This document shows positions 28,334 through 40,591 of a DNA stretch of 64,000 bases, in pieces. Position 1 is the first letter of the stretch. Every line of letters begins with the position of its first letter. The DNA comes from Oxynema aestuarii AP17. GTDB taxonomy: Bacteria > Cyanobacteriota > Cyanobacteriia > Cyanobacteriales > Laspinemataceae. Below the pieces are notes generated by a model. It saw only the letters and a list, made by a program, of their open reading frames with translations. It had not been told where the DNA came from and made no database searches. The stretch is taken from contig NZ_CP051167.1 of the NCBI RefSeq assembly GCF_012295525.1, forward strand, positions 5,439,501 through 5,503,500. Reading direction: 5' to 3'. Made by a program: the position numbers and the translations under genes.

Positions 28334-28792
28334 TTAAGAATCCATCTGCGATCGCAATTGTTTGGCGATCGCCTCCAACCGCCGTTGTTCCGCTTTTAAC
28401 TTTTCTTCTAACTCTTGTAACTGGTCTCGTCGCGCCTCTAATTCCACACGCTGACGGGATAACTCTTGACTTTGCAACGTCAACGAGTGACGCCAGTTTT
28501 CCACCCCTTCTAATTCTCGTTCGATCGCCTCCGGGCCGACTCCTTGACTGAGACAGCGATCGATCGTTTCTAAAATCCATCCGGTCGCTTCTTCGACCGA
28601 TCGCACTTGACGGTCTCGCGATAACTCCACTAACAGTAAAACCCCTTCACTCCACCCACTCGCCTCGTTCGCGACAATGTCCTCGGATTCGCCGACGAGT
28701 CGCCAGGTGTACGCCGATTTGCGATACGCCAACAGGCGCAAACCTGTTTTTCCTAAAAAACCTTTCTTCTGAACTTGGGCTAAATAGAGCAT
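28334..28792 (-). CDS. Conserved small coiled-coil protein downstream of valS
   Basis: Encodes 152 residues. The N-terminal half is a compact domain beginning LYLAQVQKKGFLGKTGLRLL and including ANEASGWSEGVLLLVELSRDRQV. The C-terminal half (about residues 85-152) is a long, charged coiled coil (QELSRQRVELEARRDQLQ and on). I recall this as a cyanobacterial conserved hypothetical family without known role. The ATG at 28792 is preferred over 28828 because conservation appears to begin there. The gene lies 80 bp downstream of valS on the same strand and is probably cotranscribed with it. Confidence 0.75.
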   Translation of the reverse strand: MLYLAQVQKKGFLGKTGLRLLAYRKSAYTWRLVGESEDIVANEASGWSEGVLLLVELSRDRQVRSVEEATGWILETIDRCLSQGVGPEAIERELEGVENWRHSLTLQSQELSRQRVELEARRDQLQELEEKLKAEQRRLEAIAKQLRSQMDS

Positions 28793-28872
28793 AGATGGTG
28801 CCCCTGAAGAACCATCGCTGGGAAGCAACGCGCGATCGAGGGTATTATAGTCGCGCGTTGCTTCTCTAACTT

Positions 28873-31608
28873 TTAATTTTCGGTAAAGCGGCGCAGGCGA
28901 TCGCGCAAAATTTCCGCCTGTTTTTCCGCTTCCGCCAGACTTTCGCGGGCGCCGCGTACCACTTCTTCCGGTGCTTTATCGACAAATTTGCGATTGGCAA
29001 GCCGTCCGGAGAGAGATTTGACTTCTCCTTCGACTTTTGCCAAATTTTTCTCCAATTTGGCCTTTAATGCCTCGATATCGACGACTCCCGCCAGGGGAAC
29101 CAACACCTGTACGGTTCCGACCACGGAGGCGATCGTTTGCGGTAAATCCCCGTCTATAGTGGCGGCGATCGTCGATTCTTCGACTTTGGCCAAATCGTGC
29201 AAGTAGGCTTCGCCTTTGGCTAAAATTTCCCGTTCTTTGGCGCTTTCGCTTTGCAAAATCGCCTTAATTTTGGCACTTGGCTTGATATCCGCTTCGGCGC
29301 GCAAATTCCGCAAAGTGCGTACGGTTGCGATTAGCAAGTCGAAATCGGATTCTAATTCTAAATCGACGAACTCCCCTTGCGTTTCCGGATAAAGTTGCAA
29401 GGCTAACGTCTCTTCCTCGCCGATTTGGGTGAGGGTATGCCAAATTTCCTCGGTAATATGGGGCATGAAGGGATGCAGTAATTTGAGGATCCCTTCTAAA
29501 ACGTGGGCTAAGGTTTGCTGCGCCACGGTTCGAGAGGGGCCGGGTTCCCCTTGCAGGCGGGATTTGACTAATTCGATATACCAGTCGCAGAAGTCGCCCC
29601 AAATGAACTCGTAAAGCCCTTTGGCGGCTTCTCCCAAACCGTAGCGATCGAGGTGTTCCCGAGACTGGCGCACGGTTTGATTGAAGCGCGACAGGATCCA
29701 GCGATCGCTCAACTCCAGGGCCGACGCTGCTGGGGTTCCCAACTGCTGCGGGGTCTGTCCGTCCAAGTTCATCATCACGAAGCGGGCCGCATTCCACAAT
29801 TTGTTGGTAAAGTTGCGCGACGCTTCCACGGACACTGACTCGTCGGTTTTGCGGTTGTACTCCAGACGGATATCTTGTCCGGCGCCCGCGACTTCCCGGA
29901 TCAAGGTATAACGGAGGGCGTCGGTGCCGTATTTGTCGATTAAAATCAACGGATCGATGCCATTGCCCGCCGATTTCGACATTTTTTTATTGTTTTCGTC
30001 CCGGACTAACCCGTGGATGTAGACATCTTTAAAGGGGATTTTTCCGGTGAAGTGCCCCGCCATCATTGCCATGCGCGCCACCCAGAAGAAGATGATATCG
30101 AATCCGGTGACGAGGGTGGTGGTGGGATAGTAGGTTTGGAGGTCGGCGGTGTTCTCGGGCCAGCCGAGGGTGGAAAATGGCCACAGTCCGGAGGAGAACC
30201 AGGTATCGAGAACGTCCGGGTCTTGGGCGACTTTGACGTTTTCGCCAAATTGAGCTTGGAGTTGGGCGATCGCCTCGGCTTCGGTTTTGGCGACGGCGAA
30301 GGGAGTATTATCGGTAATTTCATCCCCGGTTTCGCTGATGGCGTACCACGCCGGGATTTGGTGACCCCACCACAGTTGGCGGGAAATGCACCAATCTTTG
30401 AGGCTGACGAGCCAATCGCGATATACTTTCGTCCAGCGTTCGGGAACAAAGTGTGGTTCTTGGCGATCGTCTAAGGCACTCAGAGCCCGTTGGGAGAGGG
30501 ATTCGATTTTGACGAACCACTGGGTAGAGATGAGCGGTTCTACGGGGACTTTGCCGCGATCGCTGTAGGGGACGGTATGTTTGTAGTCTTCGACTTTGAC
30601 TAAGACCCCTTCGCTTTCCAAGCGCTTGACGACGGCTTTGCGCGCCTCAAAACGGTCTAAGCCCTCGAACGGTCCGGCATTTTCGTTGAGGGTGCCGTCC
30701 TTATTCATAATGTTAATCGAGGGCAAGTGATGGCGCTGACCCATGGCAAAGTCATTCGGATCGTGGGCGGGGGTGACTTTGACACATCCGGTTCCAAATT
30801 CGCGATCGACCCATTCATCCGCCACGATGGGGATTTCGCGATTCATAATGGGCAAGGTCAGGGTTTTGCCGATTAAATGGGCGTAGCGATCGTCTTCTGG
30901 ATTGACTGCCACCCCAGTATCGCCGAGCATGGTTTCCGGTCGGGTCGTAGCGACTTCCAAAAACCCGGAACCGTCACTGAGGGGATAGCGGAAATGCCAC
31001 AAGTGACCGTTGACTTCTTTTTGTTCGACCTCCAAATCGGACACCGCCGATTGCGTTCCGGGACACCAGTTGACCATGTACTGACCGCGATAGATCAGTC
31101 CTTCGTTGTAAAGGGAGACGAAGGCTTCGAGCACGGCGTCGCACAAGCCTTCATCCATGGTGAAGCGTTCGCGCGTCCAGTCTACGGACACGCCGAGACG
31201 GCGCAATTGATTGACAATTTTACCGCCGGATTCTTCTTTCCACTGCCAGGCGCGATCGAGAAATTTTTCCCGTCCGATCTCGTGGCGGGTTTTGCCTTGT
31301 TGTTTGAGTTCTTTATCGAGTAAGGCTTGAACGGCGATACTGGCGTGGTCGGTTCCCGGAAGCCAGAGGGTATTGCATCCTTTCATGCGATGGTAGCGCA
31401 CCAGGGTATCGATCAAGGCACTCTCGAAGGCGTGACCCATGTGCAGACTTCCGGTGACGTTCGGTGGCGGGATGACCACGCAGTAAGGTTCGCCGGGACG
31501 ATCGGGATCGGCTTTAAAGGTCTGGCGTTCTTCCCAGAACTGCTGCCATTTGGCTTCGGCTGTAAATGGATCGTATTGACTGGGTAAGTTGGTAAAGGTG
31601 GAGGTCAT
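28873..31608 (-). CDS. valS: Valyl-tRNA synthetase
   Basis: Class I aminoacyl-tRNA synthetase charging tRNA-Val, with an editing domain that removes threonyl-tRNA. Its 911 residues are full length. The HIGH motif is HMGH at residues 56-59 within [16 protein letters not shown]. The editing domain (about 195-345) carries [20 protein letters not shown] is intact near residue 541 ([14 protein letters not shown]). The anticodon-binding domain and the ValS-specific C-terminal coiled coil (about 845-911) follow. It starts at ATG 31608, with a small coiled-coil gene downstream. Confidence 0.97.
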   Translation of the reverse strand: MTSTFTNLPSQYDPFTAEAKWQQFWEERQTFKADPDRPGEPYCVVIPPPNVTGSLHMGHAFESALIDTLVRYHRMKGCNTLWLPGTDHASIAVQALLDKELKQQGKTRHEIGREKFLDRAWQWKEESGGKIVNQLRRLGVSVDWTRERFTMDEGLCDAVLEAFVSLYNEGLIYRGQYMVNWCPGTQSAVSDLEVEQKEVNGHLWHFRYPLSDGSGFLEVATTRPETMLGDTGVAVNPEDDRYAHLIGKTLTLPIMNREIPIVADEWVDREFGTGCVKVTPAHDPNDFAMGQRHHLPSINIMNKDGTLNENAGPFEGLDRFEARKAVVKRLESEGVLVKVEDYKHTVPYSDRGKVPVEPLISTQWFVKIESLSQRALSALDDRQEPHFVPERWTKVYRDWLVSLKDWCISRQLWWGHQIPAWYAISETGDEITDNTPFAVAKTEAEAIAQLQAQFGENVKVAQDPDVLDTWFSSGLWPFSTLGWPENTADLQTYYPTTTLVTGFDIIFFWVARMAMMAGHFTGKIPFKDVYIHGLVRDENNKKMSKSAGNGIDPLILIDKYGTDALRYTLIREVAGAGQDIRLEYNRKTDESVSVEASRNFTNKLWNAARFVMMNLDGQTPQQLGTPAASALELSDRWILSRFNQTVRQSREHLDRYGLGEAAKGLYEFIWGDFCDWYIELVKSRLQGEPGPSRTVAQQTLAHVLEGILKLLHPFMPHITEEIWHTLTQIGEEETLALQLYPETQGEFVDLELESDFDLLIATVRTLRNLRAEADIKPSAKIKAILQSESAKEREILAKGEAYLHDLAKVEESTIAATIDGDLPQTIASVVGTVQVLVPLAGVVDIEALKAKLEKNLAKVEGEVKSLSGRLANRKFVDKAPEEVVRGARESLAEAEKQAEILRDRLRRFTEN

Positions 31609-31682
31609 CAGGTAAACGTCAAGCTGGTGATTGAATCGGCTGGTTGTTGAGAATCTTGTCTCATTTTGCCATAGGCGGTTGG

Positions 31683-31722
31683 AGGTGGGGAGTGGGGAGT
31701 CGGGAGTCGGGAGAAGAGGAGC
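31683..31722. repeat. Heptanucleotide tandem repeat (unit ggggagt / cgggagt), STRR type
   Basis: About four to five units of 7 bp lie upstream of valS, between it and the prk terminator. It has the same period as the arrays at 9482, 42228 and 63674. Confidence 0.7.
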
Positions 31723-31800
31723 GTCCTACAGAGGGTTGCTGTTTTGTCTGTTGTCTATCACCTTTGGCCCGTGTGAACCCGCAATTGCCTAAAAAAACTT

Positions 31801-31830
31801 AAAAAAAACGCGAGAGCCAAATCTCTCGCG
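31801..31830 (-). terminator. Rho-independent terminator of prk
   Basis: On the minus strand, cgcgagag / ctctcgcg closes a six-base loop and is followed by eight T and, after aag, seven more T. It lies 35 bp beyond the prk stop. Confidence 0.85.
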
Positions 31831-31864
31831 TCGATAATTGATTTCAACTGAAAGCGATCGCCGT

Positions 31865-32869
31865 TTACACTTTGGCTTCGACTTTCGTTTCCGTCGAGGT
31901 CAGGCGATCGTAAGTCGCACGCATTTTGAGTCCGGTCAACACTTGGAACAAGCCCGTTCCGTTGCTGGAACCGGGATAGTCGCGGTGTTGCAGGAGTAGT
32001 TCGGTCAACTCGCCGTAGAACTTGGTGTTGGTGTTGCTCAGATGGCTCTCGATGTAGATCATTTCTTCGAGATTGTCGAATTGACCGTCTACTTCGAGGA
32101 TCGAGACTTCATGTCCTTCAAAGCTGTCCGGACCGTAGTACATTTTGATTCCGGGATACGGACAGGTTAACTTGCGACCGCACGGGGTCCAGTGAATGGT
32201 GGAACCTTCGTCGAACAGATAAACGGGATCCATGCCGTGAACGCCGTAGCGTTGGATCATCTGAACCCGCAGGACTTTGCGTTCTTTGTCGTCGGGGATC
32301 AGTTGGGTCGGCAGAACCCGCAGGACGACATCGGCATGACCGCGCTGGGGTTCGATGTAGGCGCTAAAATCGGGACGACGGGCGTTAATGGCGGCGAGGA
32401 CATCTTCATAGCGGTGACCGCGTTCGGCCATATCCCGTTGAATTTTCCAGGCGATTTTGACCTCGTCGCTGATATCGAGGTAAACGCTGAAATCAACTAA
32501 TTCGCGTACCCGTTCGTCGTAGAGAGGATGAAGTCCTTCAATCACGATGATGCGATTGGGTTCGATCCGTTCTGGCGGGTCGATCTCTCCGGTTTCGTGG
32601 TTGTAGATCGGTTTGTCAATCGCCTGACCGTTTTTCAGAGCTTTGACTTGCTCGTACATCAGGTCGAAGTTGTTGGCTCTGGGGTCGAGCGCGGTTACCT
32701 TCTGCTCTTTGCGCTGTTTCCGGTCTAAACTGTGATAGTCGTCCAAGCAGATGACGGTCATCAGTTCTTCGCCGAACAGGTCGGACAAGCGGCGTAAAAA
32801 AGTTGATTTTCCGCATCCGGAGTCCCCGGCAACAGCAATTAAAACCACGCGATCCGGCTTACTCGTCAT
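31865..32869 (-). CDS. prk: Phosphoribulokinase
   Basis: Calvin-Benson enzyme making ribulose-1,5-bisphosphate from ribulose-5-phosphate and ATP. The P-loop is GDSGCGKST (residues 15-23). The two thioredoxin/CP12-sensitive cysteines of cyanobacterial PRK are at C19, within the P-loop, and C41 (ICLDDYHS). Its 334 residues are standard. Light-dark regulation through reduction of this disulfide and GAPDH-CP12-PRK complex formation is family knowledge. The ATG at 32869 follows agagggaatct. A strong terminator lies after the stop, and an unusual structured region, possibly a TnpB relic, lies directly upstream. Confidence 0.97.
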   Translation of the reverse strand: MTSKPDRVVLIAVAGDSGCGKSTFLRRLSDLFGEELMTVICLDDYHSLDRKQRKEQKVTALDPRANNFDLMYEQVKALKNGQAIDKPIYNHETGEIDPPERIEPNRIIVIEGLHPLYDERVRELVDFSVYLDISDEVKIAWKIQRDMAERGHRYEDVLAAINARRPDFSAYIEPQRGHADVVLRVLPTQLIPDDKERKVLRVQMIQRYGVHGMDPVYLFDEGSTIHWTPCGRKLTCPYPGIKMYYGPDSFEGHEVSILEVDGQFDNLEEMIYIESHLSNTNTKFYGELTELLLQHRDYPGSSNGTGLFQVLTGLKMRATYDRLTSTETKVEAKV

Positions 32870-35185
<2,316 letters not shown>

Positions 35186-35380
35186 TTGCAGTTTCCGTGC
35201 GCCATGAAGGGTAACGGTTGAACTGAATGCGCGATCGCGTTAGCGACGCCGGAGGCGAATCGCTCGGACGCGACCTCCCCACTTCAATGGAGGGGCGCGA
35301 CTGGGCGATTCGCCCTTCGTGCGTTTAGAAAGCGTTAGAATTTCTGTTAGTTTTATGTAGTGTTGACTTAAGTATCGATC

Positions 35381-36685
35381 GTGGCGTTTAAAGTCGGTTT
35401 GCTGGGATTGGGAACGGTAGGGACGGGAACGGCGCAGATTCTGCTCGATCCCGCAGGTCGCCATCCCTTATTAAAAGAGTTAGAAATTCATCGCGTCGGC
35501 GTGCGATCGCCGGACAAACCTCGGGCCGTTCAGTTCCCCGAAGGGGTGTTAACCGCAGATTTGGAGGCGATCGTCAGCGATCGCGAAATCGAGATCGTGG
35601 TCGAATTGATCGGCGGGTTGGAACCCGCGCGATCGCTCATCCTCCAGGCGATCGCCCACGGCAAACACGTGGTCACTGCCAATAAAGCGGTCATCGCCCG
35701 CCACGGCGCCGAAATCTTTACCGCCGCCAACGAAAAAGGCGTCTACGTGATGCTCGAAGCCTCGGTCGGCGGCGGCATTCCGGTGATCCAGCCCCTCAAA
35801 CAATCCCTCGGCGCCAATCGCATTCAAAGTGTCACCGGAATTGTGAACGGCACGACCAACTATATTCTGACCCGGATGCAACGGGAAGGGGCCGACTTTG
35901 GGGAGGTGCTCGCCGACGCGCAACAACTCGGCTACGCCGAAGCCGATCCCACCGCCGACGTTGACGGTCTCGATGCGGCGGATAAAATTGCGATTTTGGC
36001 GAGTTTGGCGTTTGGCGGACGGATCGATCGCGACCGCGTCTACGCCGAAGGCATCCGCAAGGTGAGCGCCGCCGATATCAGCTACGCGGAAAAACTCGGA
36101 TTTACGATCAAATTGCTGGCGATCGCCAAACGGGAACGCCAAAACCCCGAACATAGCGAAGATCGTTTGCAATTGCGCGTCCATCCCACTCTAGTCCCCA
36201 AAACCCATCCCCTCGCCAGTATCGACGGTGTTTATAACGCGATCTTCATCGAAGGCGACCCGATCGGACAGGTGATGTTCTACGGCCCGGGCGCCGGAGC
36301 CGGACCGACGGCGAGCGCGGTGGTCGCCGACCTGCTCAACGTCGCCGCCGTTTTGAAAACGGAAACCGAACCGATTCCCCATCCCTTGATCGGCTGCAGC
36401 CATCAACATTACTGCTCGATCGCCTCGATGGAAGAAGTCGTTACCCGCTTCTACGTGCGCCTGCTCACCGAAGACCAACCCGGCGTCATCGGTCAACTCG
36501 GTACCTGCTTCGGCAACCACGGCGTCAGCTTGGAATCCGTCGTCCAAACGGGGATGCGCGATCGCCTCGCGGAAATTGTTTTAGTGACTCACGACGTGCG
36601 CGAGGGTAACTTTAACAGCGCTTTAGCCGACATCCAAACCATGAGCGCGATTTCGACAATTCCCAGTTTGTTGCGCGTACTCTGA
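35381..36685 (+). CDS. hom: Homoserine dehydrogenase
   Basis: Reduces aspartate semialdehyde to homoserine on the way to threonine and methionine. Its 434 residues comprise a Rossmann domain with LLGLGTVGTGTAQ at the N-terminus and the catalytic region with GIVNGTTNYILTRM. The segment ADPTADVDGLDAADK contains the catalytic Asp/Lys set. A C-terminal ACT domain (about 355-434, beginning VRLLTEDQPGVIGQL) is for allosteric feedback by threonine. The start is GTG 35381. A hairpin terminator follows at 36716. Confidence 0.96.
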   Translation: MAFKVGLLGLGTVGTGTAQILLDPAGRHPLLKELEIHRVGVRSPDKPRAVQFPEGVLTADLEAIVSDREIEIVVELIGGLEPARSLILQAIAHGKHVVTANKAVIARHGAEIFTAANEKGVYVMLEASVGGGIPVIQPLKQSLGANRIQSVTGIVNGTTNYILTRMQREGADFGEVLADAQQLGYAEADPTADVDGLDAADKIAILASLAFGGRIDRDRVYAEGIRKVSAADISYAEKLGFTIKLLAIAKRERQNPEHSEDRLQLRVHPTLVPKTHPLASIDGVYNAIFIEGDPIGQVMFYGPGAGAGPTASAVVADLLNVAAVLKTETEPIPHPLIGCSHQHYCSIASMEEVVTRFYVRLLTEDQPGVIGQLGTCFGNHGVSLESVVQTGMRDRLAEIVLVTHDVREGNFNSALADIQTMSAISTIPSLLRVL

Positions 36686-36715
36686 CTTGACAAAATACAA
36701 AAAATATGCTATGCA

Positions 36716-36762
36716 ATCGGCCAAGTTCTCGGGACGATCTTGAGAAGTTGGCCGATTTGTTT
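36716..36762 (+). terminator. Terminator after hom
   Basis: Arms atcggccaagttctc and gagaagttggccgat pair with a single mismatch around an 11-base loop; ttgttt follows. It lies 30 bp after the hom stop. Confidence 0.65.
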
Positions 36763-36939
36763 GAAAACGATCCGGTCTTGACGCAACCGACACAGAGATT
36801 ACAATCGAGGTCGGTGGTGCGATCGATGAAATGGCACCCCGAACGAACAGCTCGGCGCTCGTGTGGGGAGTTGCGATCGGAAGCCATTGTCAGCACCCCA
36901 CTCTGAAGAGAAGGGCTTCCAAGTATCCAGGAGATTTAC

Positions 36940-38820
36940 GTGAAATTTTGGTGTCAACTCCGAGCAATTTTCGCTATTTTTCCAATCCGATTCCCCGAAT
37001 CGAAAGATACACCCCCACAGAGCTGGAAACGGCACGGGCGCCACGATCGCCTCGGGATCGGTGGAGTGGCGATCGCCGCGTCCGTTTTCGGTCTCGTTCC
37101 CACGACCCTCGCCCAGTCCCCCTTTTCCGACCTCGAAAATCACTGGGCGCGCCGATGTATCGTCCAACTGAACCAGCGTAATATCTTCAAAGGCGATCGC
37201 GACGGCACCTTTCGCCCCGACGACCCCATCACCCGAGTTGAATTGGCGGCGGCGATCGCCCGCGCCTTTCCCAACCGCGAAGCCGTGCGCGATTCCGTCC
37301 AGTTTATCGATCTGCCCAGCGACTATTGGGCCAGGGAGATCGTCGATTACGTCTACACCAGTGGCTTTCTCTCCGGCTATTCCGGGCGCTTGTTCAATCC
37401 CACCCAAACGATCCCGCGCTTGCAAGTCTTAGTGGCGATCGCCAGTGGACTGCGCTATCCGGCGCCCGCCAACGCGCCAGCAATTTTACAAGCCAGTTTG
37501 CGGGATGCGGCAGCGATTCCCGACTACGCCCACAGCGCGATCGCCGCCGGAATCGAACGAGGCATCGTCATTAACTACCCCGATCCGGCCACACTCAATC
37601 CCGACCGGAACGCCACCCGGGCCGAAGCCGCCTCCTTTATTTGTCAAGCGCAATCGGAGTTAAGCGGGTTGGCCCTCGTCCCCCAGGAGTATATCGCCAA
37701 AGCGGATGGGGTGGCGGTGGCGAGGAGTGAGGGAGAAGCGCCGACGGAGTCGGAAGCGCCCCGGGAGTCGGAAGCGCCCCGGGAGTCGGAAGCGCCGACG
37801 GAATCGGAAGCGCCCCGGGAGATTGCGGCGATCGAGAGCCGATGGCGCAGTGCGGTGCTCACCGATATTCTCAACTTTCAACCTGCGGGAATTACGCCGG
37901 AGTCGCAAGTCGAACGATGTCGCGACGACGGGAGTGGATCGCGAGTGTGCGAGGAGGTCGCGGCGCGGATGGATGCCTTTTCCGTGGCGATCGCCCCGGG
38001 GGGGCGCCTGCTGGCGAGCGGACATGGCGGTCCGGAGCGATCGCCGATTAAACTCTGGGATCTGACGACGGGGAAACTGCTACGCACTTTAGAAACTCAA
38101 AGCAGTCGGGTTCAGACCCTGGCGATCGCCCCGGACGGTCAAACCTTAGTCAGTGGCAGTTTGGACGGCACGATCGCCATTTGGAATCTCGAAACGGGCG
38201 CCGCGATCGATCGTTTTCGGGCCCACGGAGAACAAGTCACCGATTTAGGGATAAGTGCGGACGGCGAAACCTTGGTTAGCAGTGGGGGCGATCGCCTGGT
38301 CAAGGTCTGGAATCTCGACCGTAGGGAGTTAATCCGCACCTTAAGCGGACATCAGGGGTCGGTTTGGTCCGTGGCGATCGCCCCCGACGGCGAAACCCTG
38401 GTCAGCAGCAGCGATGACGGCAGGGTCAACCTCTGGCGGTTGGCGACCGGGGAATTAGTGCGATCGCTCGTCGCCGATAGCGGCCCGGTTCGCAGTGTGG
38501 CCCTCAGTCCGGATCGGCGCACTTTGGCGATCGCCGCAGACCAAACGATTCGGTTGTGGGATGTGGAAACGGGCAATCCCACGGAAACGATCGCCCGCCA
38601 TCCCGATGCGAGTTTTGCCGATTTGGCCTTTTCTCAAGATGGAGAAATTTTAGTCAGTCGCAGTTGGGAGGGGGAAGTGAGTGCGGTGCGGGTCTGGGAT
38701 CTCACAAACGGAGGACTGTTGCATTTCTTTCCCACCGAGACCCGGGCGATCGCCTTGAGTTCCGATGGAGGGACGATCGTCAGTGCGGGTTGGGATATCC
38801 GGGTGTGGCGAATTCCGTAA
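36940..38820 (+). CDS. SLH-domain and WD40-propeller protein
   Basis: Encodes 626 residues. An N-terminal hydrophobic export segment (about 37-58, ending LAQS) is followed by three S-layer-homology domains (about 62-108, 122-170, 192-235; FSDLENHWAR is typical). A low-complexity linker (about 258-290) repeats the hexapeptide-like EAPRES / EAPTES four to five times. A seven-bladed WD40 propeller (about 345-626) completes it. SLH normally anchors outer-membrane or cell-wall proteins to peptidoglycan, so the propeller would be extracytoplasmic. The start is GTG 36940 with aggagat eight bases upstream. It is followed after 51 bp by a second WD40 protein gene, probably in one operon. No function known. 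Confidence 0.85.
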   Translation: MKFWCQLRAIFAIFPIRFPESKDTPPQSWKRHGRHDRLGIGGVAIAASVFGLVPTTLAQSPFSDLENHWARRCIVQLNQRNIFKGDRDGTFRPDDPITRVELAAAIARAFPNREAVRDSVQFIDLPSDYWAREIVDYVYTSGFLSGYSGRLFNPTQTIPRLQVLVAIASGLRYPAPANAPAILQASLRDAAAIPDYAHSAIAAGIERGIVINYPDPATLNPDRNATRAEAASFICQAQSELSGLALVPQEYIAKADGVAVARSEGEAPTESEAPRESEAPRESEAPTESEAPREIAAIESRWRSAVLTDILNFQPAGITPESQVERCRDDGSGSRVCEEVAARMDAFSVAIAPGGRLLASGHGGPERSPIKLWDLTTGKLLRTLETQSSRVQTLAIAPDGQTLVSGSLDGTIAIWNLETGAAIDRFRAHGEQVTDLGISADGETLVSSGGDRLVKVWNLDRRELIRTLSGHQGSVWSVAIAPDGETLVSSSDDGRVNLWRLATGELVRSLVADSGPVRSVALSPDRRTLAIAADQTIRLWDVETGNPTETIARHPDASFADLAFSQDGEILVSRSWEGEVSAVRVWDLTNGGLLHFFPTETRAIALSSDGGTIVSAGWDIRVWRIP

Positions 38821-38871
38821 GCATTTGATCGGGGCGATCTCGTTGGATGAATCTCCTGTAGGGTATTTGAC

Positions 38872-40512
38872 ATGCAGTGGTTGAAATGGATATTAGGCGG
38901 GGCGACTCGCTCTCGTCGCCAGGGACGGCTCGGATTCGGCGTCGGAACCGGGGCGATCGCGTTATCGATGGCATTGATGCCCGTGGGGTTGCCCCCGGTG
39001 CGGGCGATCGCCGCCGAACCGCCGACCCCGAATCCGGTACTGAGTGAGAGCCAGATCGCGCGGATTGCGGAAGACGTGACCGTGGCGATCGCGGGCGGCA
39101 ATTTGGGGACCGGGGCGATCGTCGATCGTTCCGGGGATGTTTATACTGTGTTGACGACAAACGCGGTGTTAGCCGGGGGAGAAAGCTATCAAGTGAGAAC
39201 GGCGGACGGTCGGCGTCATCCGGTGGCGGCGAGTTCGGTCAAACGCTTCCCCCTGGTGGATTTGGCGACGATCGCCTTTACCAGCGAGGTCGATTATCCG
39301 GTGGCGACCTTCGGGCCGTCGGAGGGCGATCGCCTGTACTTGTCGGCTACGGCCCCGGAAGGCCCGACCTTAGTCGCCCGGGCGGATCGTTTCAACTATC
39401 CGACGGTCAATTTATCCGCAGGCTACGGGTTGATTTATACCAGTCCGTTGCAACCGACTACCCAGGGGGGCGTGTTGTTCGATCCGTGGGGTCGGGTCGT
39501 GGCGATACGCGGTCAGTTCGATCGCGACGGAACCCCGGTCAACGGGGCGATCTCCATCGAGCAGTTTTTGGAGTTAGCCCCCCGGGTCGGCTTGAATTTG
39601 GGCTGGCGGGGGATGGTGCGATCGAATTGGATTCGCGTGGGTCAGACGATCGCGGCGATCGCCCTCAGTTCGGACGGGGCGATCGTGGCGAACGATGCCG
39701 GGTACGACGCCATCCAACTGTGGGAAGTGAGAAGCGGCAAGCTGTTAGGGACGCTTTCGGGGCACGGCAGAACCGTCAGTAGCTTGGCGATGTCGCCCGA
39801 TCGCCGATGGTTGGTCAGTGGCAGTGACGACGGGGTGCGGGTTTGGGATTGGCGGTCCGGTCGGATCGCGCGATCGATCGCGATCGATCGCGCCCGGGAG
39901 AACGGCCCGATCGCAGATCTGGCGATCCTCCCACCGAGTCGCGACCCGACCGCCCCGGACGATCTCACGTTGGTGACGGCGAGTGGGTTTGGAGTGCGCT
40001 TGTGGAATCTCGAAACCGGGGAATTACTCGATACTTTGGAAGGGTCGGCGGGGGCCGAGGCGATCGCGATCGCTGCCGACGGTCGCACGTTAGCAAGCGC
40101 CCATCAAGACAATACGGTTAAAATTTGGACTGTCGATTCCGGGGAGTTGTTATCGACTTTGAACGCCGAAACCCCGGAATATCCAATGGAAGCGGTGGCG
40201 ATCGATCGCGCCGGGGAAACCGTGGCAGGCGGGACGTATGGCGAATTTAAGATGTGGGATTTGCAACGGGGAATTCGCAAGTTGACCGTTCGCGGTCATG
40301 GGGAGAAGGCTTTGATACGTGCATTGGCGTTCAGTCCCGACGGTCGGGCGATCGCCTCGGCGAGTGACGATGGCGTCAAGATTTGGAGTTTGCCTCAAGG
40401 GCAGCTTTTACGCCACCTCCACCGTCCCGCGATCGATCTCGTTTTCGGTCCCGACGGTCGCACTTTAATGGTCGGCGGTAGCGACATCGAGACCTGGCAA
40501 ATCCCGTTTTAG
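38872..40512 (+). CDS. Degenerate trypsin-like domain fused to WD40 propeller
   Basis: Encodes 546 residues. A membrane-spanning or signal segment lies at about 20-48. A trypsin-like fold (about 60-235) has the frame of cyanobacterial serine proteases: GAIVDRSGDVYTVLTTNAVL, VDLATIAF, and TTQGGVLFDPWGRVVAIRG. The catalytic His is replaced by Ala98 and the Ser of GxSGG by Gln198, while Asp130 remains, so it should be inactive. A seven-bladed WD40 propeller follows (about 255-546). It lies 51 bp after the SLH-WD40 gene and likely works with it at the cell envelope. The role may be binding a peptide or protein ligand rather than cutting. Confidence 0.82.
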   Translation: MQWLKWILGGATRSRRQGRLGFGVGTGAIALSMALMPVGLPPVRAIAAEPPTPNPVLSESQIARIAEDVTVAIAGGNLGTGAIVDRSGDVYTVLTTNAVLAGGESYQVRTADGRRHPVAASSVKRFPLVDLATIAFTSEVDYPVATFGPSEGDRLYLSATAPEGPTLVARADRFNYPTVNLSAGYGLIYTSPLQPTTQGGVLFDPWGRVVAIRGQFDRDGTPVNGAISIEQFLELAPRVGLNLGWRGMVRSNWIRVGQTIAAIALSSDGAIVANDAGYDAIQLWEVRSGKLLGTLSGHGRTVSSLAMSPDRRWLVSGSDDGVRVWDWRSGRIARSIAIDRARENGPIADLAILPPSRDPTAPDDLTLVTASGFGVRLWNLETGELLDTLEGSAGAEAIAIAADGRTLASAHQDNTVKIWTVDSGELLSTLNAETPEYPMEAVAIDRAGETVAGGTYGEFKMWDLQRGIRKLTVRGHGEKALIRALAFSPDGRAIASASDDGVKIWSLPQGQLLRHLHRPAIDLVFGPDGRTLMVGGSDIETWQIPF

Positions 40513-40591
40513 TTGGGTAAATGTGCGGTTGAAGTGCGGGGAAATCTAGGGTTTTGAAGGCGGCGATCGCCGTCTGCAAGGGAAGTACGTA

